A DNA stretch of 27,860 bases from Comamonadaceae bacterium. Lineage in GTDB: Bacteria; Pseudomonadota; Gammaproteobacteria; Burkholderiales; Burkholderiaceae_C. The position numbers were made by a program, and so were the translations under genes. The stretch spans positions 1 to 27,860 of the forward strand of contig JAIXXW010000136.1 in assembly GCA_027490555.1 (NCBI GenBank), in the 5' to 3' direction. Below are positions 23,245-27,860 of the stretch, piece by piece (positions within the stretch are counted from its first letter, which is position 1; every line of letters begins with the position of its first letter). The notes beneath the pieces were generated by a model. That model was not told the DNA's origin. It made no database searches and saw only the letters and a program-made list of their open reading frames with translations.

Positions 23245-24252
23245 TCACAAATTGTAACTGAGGCCCAGTGTGTGCATGGCCGCCGCCATGTCGGAAGGCC
23301 ACGCGGTTTGGAGATCGATCGCTTGCCCAGTGACGGGGTGGGCAAATGCCAGGCGCCAGGCGTGCAGGGCTTGCCGGGTCATGCCCCCAGCGGGCTTGCC
23401 CCCGTAGACGGCATCGCCCAAGAGCGGGTGCCCAATGTGCGCCATGTGGACCCGGATCTGGTGTGTTCGGCCGGTGTGCAAAGTGCACTGGACCAAACAG
23501 CATTGCGCTGCCTGGGCCAGCAGTTCCAGCGTGGTCGACGCGATTTTGCCTGACTGCGTGGACAAATCCACCACCGCCATGCGCAGCCTGTTGGCGGGGT
23601 CCCGGCCAATGGCCGCATCCACCCACTTGCGCGGCGGACCGGTCCAGCCATGGTGGGCCAAGGCCAGGTACTGGCGATGCACCTCGCGGGCCGCGATTTG
23701 GTGCACCAAGGCGTCCATGGCCTGGCGTGTTCTGGCCACCACCATCAGGCCGCTGGTGTCTTTGTCCAGGCGGTGGACAATGCCAGCACGGGGAACTTCA
23801 CAGGCCTTGGGGTCCAGCGCCAGCAGGCCATTGAGCAGTGTCCCGCCCCAGTGACCGGGCGCAGGGTGAACCACCAATCCTGCTGGTTTGTGGATCACCC
23901 GCAGGTGTTCGTCTTCGTACACCACATCGATGGCCATGGCCTCGGGCACAAAAGCCTGGGTTTGCGGGGTGGCGCGCAAGGTGATTTGCAGCCGGTGGCC
24001 CAGGCGCACCTTGGCCGCCACCTTGGTGGTGACCTGTCCGTCCACCAGGGCATCGCCCTGTTCGATGAGTTGTTGCAGGTAGCTGCGTGAAAACTCTGGC
24101 ACCAGCTGGGCCAAAACCCGGTCCAGCCGTTGGCCGTGCAAAAGCGCTGGCACTTGCACATGCCGCACCTCCTCACTGACGTCCAGGGGCAGTTCGGCAT
24201 CGTCTGACAGCTCGCCAGACGCGGCTGTTTCAGGGGCGGTCGATATAATCAA
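23245..24252 (-). CDS. rluD: 23S rRNA pseudouridine synthase RluD
   Basis: RluD makes pseudouridines 1911, 1915 and 1917 in helix 69 of 23S rRNA. The 335-residue frame has an S4 domain (about 38-85: GQRLDRVLAQLVPEFSRSYL) and the catalytic domain with HKPAGLVVHP, HRLDKDTSGL (catalytic Asp163) and TGRTHQIRVHM. The frame starts at TTG 24252 with a weak GGA upstream; no in-frame ATG lies near, and GTG codons about 30 residues later are alternatives that would still keep the S4 domain. It is divergent from bamD, with only 27 bases between starts, as rluD and bamD are in E. coli. Confidence 0.95.
   Translation of the reverse strand: MIISTAPETAASGELSDDAELPLDVSEEVRHVQVPALLHGQRLDRVLAQLVPEFSRSYLQQLIEQGDALVDGQVTTKVAAKVRLGHRLQITLRATPQTQAFVPEAMAIDVVYEDEHLRVIHKPAGLVVHPAPGHWGGTLLNGLLALDPKACEVPRAGIVHRLDKDTSGLMVVARTRQAMDALVHQIAAREVHRQYLALAHHGWTGPPRKWVDAAIGRDPANRLRMAVVDLSTQSGKIASTTLELLAQAAQCCLVQCTLHTGRTHQIRVHMAHIGHPLLGDAVYGGKPAGGMTRQALHAWRLAFAHPVTGQAIDLQTAWPSDMAAAMHTLGLSYNL
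24244..24249 (+). promoter_or_regulatory. Candidate -10 element for bamD
   Basis: A perfect TATAAT occurs 31 bases before the bamD ATG, on the plus strand. No good -35 is seen at 16-18 bases upstream, and the element lies inside the first codons of the rluD frame. It is also nearly symmetric, so it could serve either direction. Confidence 0.45.
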
Positions 24253-24279
24253 GACAATCCAATCTTCAGGGTCTTACCG

Positions 24280-25086
24280 ATGCAAAGCTTCAGATTATCG
24301 ATGGTTCCAACATGCCTGGTTTTGGCTGCTGGACTCATTCTGAGCGGTTGCGCCAACACCCCCAGCGACCCCACGGCGGGATGGTCGCCCGAGAAGCTGT
24401 ACAGCGAGGCCCGTGACGAGGTCAATGCCGGGGCCTGGGACAAAGCCATCGGTTACTACGAAAAACTTGAGGGGCGCGCTGCGGGTACGGTGCTGGCCCA
24501 GCAGGCGCAAATCGACAAGGCTTTTGCCCAATTCAAAACCGGTAGCAAAATCGAGGCATTGGCGATTTTAGACCGGTTCATTCGCCTGCACCCGACCAGC
24601 CCGGCCCTGGACTACGCCCTGTACCTGAAAGGGCTGGTCAATTTCAACGACAACCTGGGTCTTTTCTCCTTCCTCACCCGGCAGGATCTGACCGAGCGGG
24701 ACCAGAAAGCCGCCAAAGACTCCTACGAGGCTTTTCTGGAGCTGACCACCCGTTTTCCTGATTCCAAATACAGCAATGACGCCCGCCAGCGCATGGTCCA
24801 TGTGGTCAATTCGCTGGCAGCCTACGAGGTCCATGTGGCCCGTTATTACGCCAAGCGTGGGGCGCATGTGGCGGCCATCAACCGGGCGCAACAGGCCATC
24901 ACAGACTTTGACGGCACCCCCGCCACCGAGGAAGCCCTGGCGATTTTGGTCCAGTCTTACGATGCCATGGGCATGACGGTGCTTCGAGACGACGCCCAAC
25001 GCGTGCTGCGCAAGAATTTCCCCCAGTCCCCCTACCTCACAGGGGTGACTGCATCGCAGACCAAGCGCTGGTGGCGTCCCTGGTGA
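24280..25086 (+). CDS. bamD: Outer membrane protein assembly factor BamD (lipoprotein)
   Basis: BamD is the essential lipoprotein partner of BamA in the BAM complex. The 268-residue precursor has a lipoprotein signal with lipobox LSGC (Cys24), then five TPR-like repeats: PEKLYSEARDEVNAGAWDKA, QIDKAFAQFKTGSKIEAL, DYALYLKGLVNFND, DSYEAFLELTTRFPDSKYS and VARYYAKRGAHVAAINRA. ATG 24280 has AGGG 8 bases upstream. The 3' end overlaps the convergent helicase gene by 50 bases. Together with bamB at 14092-15225 the window holds two of the four lipoproteins usually known in the complex. Confidence 0.96.
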   Translation: MQSFRLSMVPTCLVLAAGLILSGCANTPSDPTAGWSPEKLYSEARDEVNAGAWDKAIGYYEKLEGRAAGTVLAQQAQIDKAFAQFKTGSKIEALAILDRFIRLHPTSPALDYALYLKGLVNFNDNLGLFSFLTRQDLTERDQKAAKDSYEAFLELTTRFPDSKYSNDARQRMVHVVNSLAAYEVHVARYYAKRGAHVAAINRAQQAITDFDGTPATEEALAILVQSYDAMGMTVLRDDAQRVLRKNFPQSPYLTGVTASQTKRWWRPW

Positions 25087-27283
25087 GACCGGTCAATGCC
25101 GCCAAAAAGGCTTGATGGTCCTGCAGGCGGCCCATGGCCGGCAAAGCGGCCAGCAGACGGCGCCCATAAGACATGGTCACCAGCCGACTGTCACAGACCA
25201 CCAGAATTCCCCGGTCGGTTTCGCTGCGGATCAAGCGCCCTGCCCCCTGCTTGAGTGAAACCGCCGCTTCTGGCAAGGCTTGATGGGCAAAGGCGCTTTG
25301 GCCCTGTTGGGTGATGCGCTGGCTGCGCGCTTCAAACAGCGGGTCACCGGGTGGCGGAAAAGGCAGCTTGTCAATCACCACCAATTGCAATGCATCGCCT
25401 GGCACGTCAAAGCCCTCCCAAAATGAGGCAGAAGCCACCAGGACACACCCTTTTCGCCCCAGCGCATCGCCTGCGCCACCGCCTTCACGAAAACGCTCCA
25501 TCAGACGGCGCTTGGGGCTTTGACCCTGGATCAGCACCTCGACCTGTCCATCCCCCTGGGTTTGCAGGTGATCGCCAATGCTGCGCATGGCCGTCAAGGT
25601 GGTGGTCAGCACCAGGGTTCTGCCGCCCAAAATTTGCAAGGCTTCCAGCACCAGCCGGGCCACCTGCTGGGCATGGGAGGCATCCCCAGGACGCGGCAAA
25701 TGGGTGGGGACATACAGGGCCGCCTGGTGCGCATAGTCAAAGGGGCTGCTGACTTGCATGACCTGGGCAGAAGCCAGGCCACACGGTTCGGTGAACCAAC
25801 GCAAGGTCGGTTCGTCACCCAGCGTCGCCGATGTGAAAATCCATGCGCGCTGACCCACACCCTGCGGCGCTCCGACCGGTGCTTTTTCCTCTGCGGGAAG
25901 ACGGGGATCGCCCTGCATCAGGGCTTCCAGCGAATCCGGATCGGCCGACAGCCCAGCCGGGTCCGGCTTTGCAGAGGGCACCGACCGGGTCAGTGCAGAA
26001 AAGGTCTGGGCAATGTCCAGCGGTGACTCCACCAGGCGCAGCTGGGCACTGACTTCGGCCCAACGTACCCCTTCGGGGTGCGGTGGTTCGCCAAACAAGC
26101 GGGTCCGCTGGACCAGTTCACGGCAGCGTTCGGCCAGGCGTTGAAAATCCGGCGCCAGTTCGCTGACCATATCCAGTCCATTTTGCAACTCGGCCAAGGC
26201 CACCGCCACTGTGTGCAGGCCGTTCTGCCAGGCCTCGGGATCAAGCCCTTCGGGTTGCTGACCTGCCCAGCGCAAGCGCACCGAGCCTCGGTGCATGCCT
26301 GCGGCCAAACGCCAATCGCGCGCGGCTTTCTCCAGCTGCGCAGTCAAGGCAGGCCAGTCCACCAGGCCCCGGGCCAGCTGCAGACCGCACGCCAGGCAAT
26401 CGCGCACCAACTCATGCAACTGCACGGTGGACAGCTGTTGCCCCAGAAAATGGACGCCAATCTCGTTGAGTTGGTGGGCTTCGTCGAACACGGTCACACG
26501 GACGGTGGGCAACAACTCGGCAACGCCCGATTCGCGCACCGCCATGTCGGCAAAAAACAGATGGTGGTTGATCACCACCACATCTGCGGCCATCGCTTCC
26601 TTGCGGGCCAGGTTGACATGGCAGGCCCGGTGGCTTGGACAGGCCGATCCCAGGCAATTGTCACGGGTCGAGGTCACCAGCGGCCACAGCGACGAGCCTT
26701 CGTCCAGGCCGGTCAATTCGGCCATGTCCCCGGTGCGGGTGGTCTGGGACCAAGTTTCGATTTTGGCCAGGGCTTTCTGGGCGCCAGGGTGCGCCAACAC
26801 ATGGCTGTGACGCGCTTGCGCCATGCGGTGCAAACACAGGTAGTTGGCCCGCCCCTTGAGCAAAGCCACTCGGATGGGCAAGCCCAAGGCCTGAACCAGC
26901 CGGGGAATGTCGCGCGAAAAAAGCTGGTCCTGAAGCGCCTTGGTCGCTGTCGACACCAAAGCGCGTTGGCCGCTGAGCAAAACTGGCACCAGATAGGCAT
27001 AGGTTTTGCCTGTGCCGGTACCCGCTTCGACGACCAGTTGCCCGCCCTCTTGCACCACTTGACTGACCGCCAGGGCCATGTCGGTTTGCCCTGGCCGGGG
27101 CTGAAAGCCGGACACGGCCTGCGCCAGCACACCCTGGCCAGACAGGGCATGGGCCACCTGCTGATCCAGACCGGTCAAGCAGGCGCCCTCGCCAACAACC
27201 AGGAGTTCCAGGCGGTCCGGGCGGGCCAGACGGCGATGGCTGGCCCCAGGCGGTGTCGCGGATGCGCTGTTCCTCCGCGCCAA
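25037..27283 (-). CDS. DinG/YoaA-type Fe-S ATP-dependent DNA helicase
   Basis: The 748-residue frame is an XPD-like superfamily 2 helicase: Walker A AGTGTGKT at 87-94, four cysteines for a [4Fe-4S] cluster at 150, 210, 215 and 221 (YLCLHR, DNCLGSACPSHRACHV), DEAH box at 267-270, SASFWEGFDVPG and the motif VI region GAGRLIRSETDRG. DinG and YoaA act in DNA repair and replication-fork problems; I cannot decide between them, so no symbol. The frame opens at TTG 27283 with no binding site, while the upstream gene's stop offers an ATG (27345) in another frame, so the N-terminus is doubtful. The 3' end overlaps bamD by 50 bases. The core identification is secure; residues 1-45 are not. Confidence 0.9.
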   Translation of the reverse strand: MARRNSASATPPGASHRRLARPDRLELLVVGEGACLTGLDQQVAHALSGQGVLAQAVSGFQPRPGQTDMALAVSQVVQEGGQLVVEAGTGTGKTYAYLVPVLLSGQRALVSTATKALQDQLFSRDIPRLVQALGLPIRVALLKGRANYLCLHRMAQARHSHVLAHPGAQKALAKIETWSQTTRTGDMAELTGLDEGSSLWPLVTSTRDNCLGSACPSHRACHVNLARKEAMAADVVVINHHLFFADMAVRESGVAELLPTVRVTVFDEAHQLNEIGVHFLGQQLSTVQLHELVRDCLACGLQLARGLVDWPALTAQLEKAARDWRLAAGMHRGSVRLRWAGQQPEGLDPEAWQNGLHTVAVALAELQNGLDMVSELAPDFQRLAERCRELVQRTRLFGEPPHPEGVRWAEVSAQLRLVESPLDIAQTFSALTRSVPSAKPDPAGLSADPDSLEALMQGDPRLPAEEKAPVGAPQGVGQRAWIFTSATLGDEPTLRWFTEPCGLASAQVMQVSSPFDYAHQAALYVPTHLPRPGDASHAQQVARLVLEALQILGGRTLVLTTTLTAMRSIGDHLQTQGDGQVEVLIQGQSPKRRLMERFREGGGAGDALGRKGCVLVASASFWEGFDVPGDALQLVVIDKLPFPPPGDPLFEARSQRITQQGQSAFAHQALPEAAVSLKQGAGRLIRSETDRGILVVCDSRLVTMSYGRRLLAALPAMGRLQDHQAFLAALTGLTRDATSAWSAMQSPL

Positions 27284-27341
27284 GCCCGTGGTTCAGTCGC
27301 CGTGCGGCTCAAGCTTGGCAGGGGCTCGGCCATGTGGGCGG

Positions 27342-27746
27342 TCATGGTCCCCCCCGGTTGTCAGCCTGTTTGTCTTGCAAGCGTTTCTCGCGTTGCTCGA
27401 CCCGCCAGGCGCGCTCTTGCGCGTTCAAGACCAGTTCTTGCTGCGACAGCGGCTCCAGGGCTTTGCGGCGAACGCGGCGCGCTTCCAGCAGGCAGGCGTT
27501 CACCGCGAATTTGTTCCAACAGGCGCGCTCTTGCTGCTCATAAGCCTGCACGATGGCCTCTTTTTGCTGCGCCAGCGCGCGCCTTTGCTGTGCAATGCGC
27601 TCAGGCACTGCATCCACCTCCAGGCGGGCATCGGGTTTGTCCGCGTCTTTCGCCGCCTCAGGAACCGGGTGTTGCGCATGCACCGGCAGGCCCAGCGCTG
27701 CAGCCATGCAGATCGCGCCCAGCCAGGTCGACAGACTGGATGTCAT
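27342..27746 (-). CDS. Small secreted protein of unknown function (134 aa)
   Basis: I do not recognise a named family. The product has a signal peptide with a hydrophobic core (about 8-20) and a likely cut at VHA|QHP near residue 24. The mature part is highly charged and helical, rich in Gln, Arg, Glu and Ala, with two cysteines in RACWNKFAVNACLLEARR that could form a disulfide in the periplasm. The ATG at 27746 overlaps the stop of the preceding gene as ATGA, and its own stop overlaps another ATG at 27345, so it lies within a tightly coupled set. Similar short periplasmic proteins occur in Burkholderiales, as far as I recall, without known function. Confidence 0.72.
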   Translation of the reverse strand: MTSSLSTWLGAICMAAALGLPVHAQHPVPEAAKDADKPDARLEVDAVPERIAQQRRALAQQKEAIVQAYEQQERACWNKFAVNACLLEARRVRRKALEPLSQQELVLNAQERAWRVEQREKRLQDKQADNRGGP

Positions 27747-27860
27747 GTCAGGTGCGTGTCCACGGTGCGGTGGGCCAAAGCCAGGAATTCGCTCGACTGC
27801 ATCTCGTGCAGGCGCGAAACCGTGCGGGGAAATTCGTGCGACATGGGTCCTGCGGTGTAC
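27743..27860 (-). CDS. C-terminal end of an unidentified protein (runs off the right edge)
   Basis: A frame open from the right edge ends at TGA 27743-27745, giving the last 38 residues, including PMSHEFPRTVSRLHEM and a final ALAHRTVDTHLT. Its stop overlaps the ATG of the next gene by four bases, which supports a true coding end. The fragment is too short for me to assign a family. It is the first visible gene of the set that includes the small secreted protein and the helicase. Confidence 0.6.
   Translation of the reverse strand, partial: YTAGPMSHEFPRTVSRLHEMQSSEFLALAHRTVDTHLT

Noticed and set aside
27347..27354. C-run near the end of the 134-residue gene as the source of the helicase frame problem
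   Set aside because: A length change there would alter the end of the 134-residue gene and remove its ATGA overlap; it would not by itself bring the helicase frame into line with ATG 27345.
1..27860. tRNA, rRNA, CRISPR, insertion sequence or prophage
   Set aside because: I saw no cloverleaf-like sequence, no regularly spaced repeats, no transposase or integrase motif and no abrupt change in composition. Covariance-model and repeat searches would be needed to exclude small RNAs.

Overview
The window is ordinary, densely packed chromosomal DNA from a GC-rich betaproteobacterium. It is most probably a member of the Burkholderiales, with gene content and order of Comamonadaceae type (Limnohabitans/Rhodoferax-like is my guess; the genus cannot be fixed from this sequence). 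Supporting points are hisZ next to purA, the run ndk-rlmN-rodZ-ispG-hisS-yfgM-bamB-der joined directly to hfq-hflX-hflK-hflC-DUF2065, and divergent rluD/bamD. I see no tRNA, rRNA, insertion sequence, phage gene, CRISPR array or foreign island, and no gene-free stretch over 300 bases.

Layout, left to right. (1) 1-1146, minus strand: the 5' part of rlmB and a YbbA/LolD-type ABC ATPase, divergent from (2) 1145-2853, plus strand: tesA-like esterase and mnmH (tRNA 2-selenouridine synthase). (3) 2873-3977, minus: a Lys-rich 69-residue protein of unknown function and a DUF2189 membrane protein. (4) 4063-5322, minus: metC. (5) 5396-8486, minus: hisZ-purA-phosphoribosyltransferase, closed by a clear intrinsic terminator at 5335-5362. 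(6) 8616-21070, minus: a long housekeeping run of two parts that are separate loci in E. coli, ndk-rlmN-rodZ-ispG-hisS-yfgM-bamB-der and hfq-hflX-hflK-hflC-DUF2065. (7) 21220-24252, minus: rluD, then an intrinsic terminator, then scpB-rluB. (8) 24280-25086, plus: bamD. (9) 25037-27860, minus: the end of an unknown gene, a small secreted protein of unknown function, and a DinG/YoaA-type iron-sulfur helicase whose 3' end overlaps bamD.

Functional themes are translation and RNA modification (rlmB, mnmH, rlmN, rluB, rluD, der, hflX, hisS, hfq), outer-membrane assembly (bamB, bamD, yfgM), membrane-protease control (hflK/hflC), cell shape (rodZ), chromosome segregation (scpB), nucleotide and histidine metabolism (purA, phosphoribosyltransferase, hisZ, ndk) and isoprenoid synthesis (ispG). 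Genes are tightly coupled. Five adjacent pairs share stop and start in a four-base ATGA or GTGA overlap, and several genes need GTG or TTG starts.

I found no convincing new biological system. The observations most worth checking are: a possible one-base frameshift or misassigned start at the N-terminus of the helicase; a perfect palindrome at the predicted transcription start of ndk; paired inverted repeats upstream of hisZ; the shared CATG start of the ybbA/tesA pair; the long convergent bamD/helicase overlap; and the unassigned small proteins at 2873-3082 and 27342-27746.
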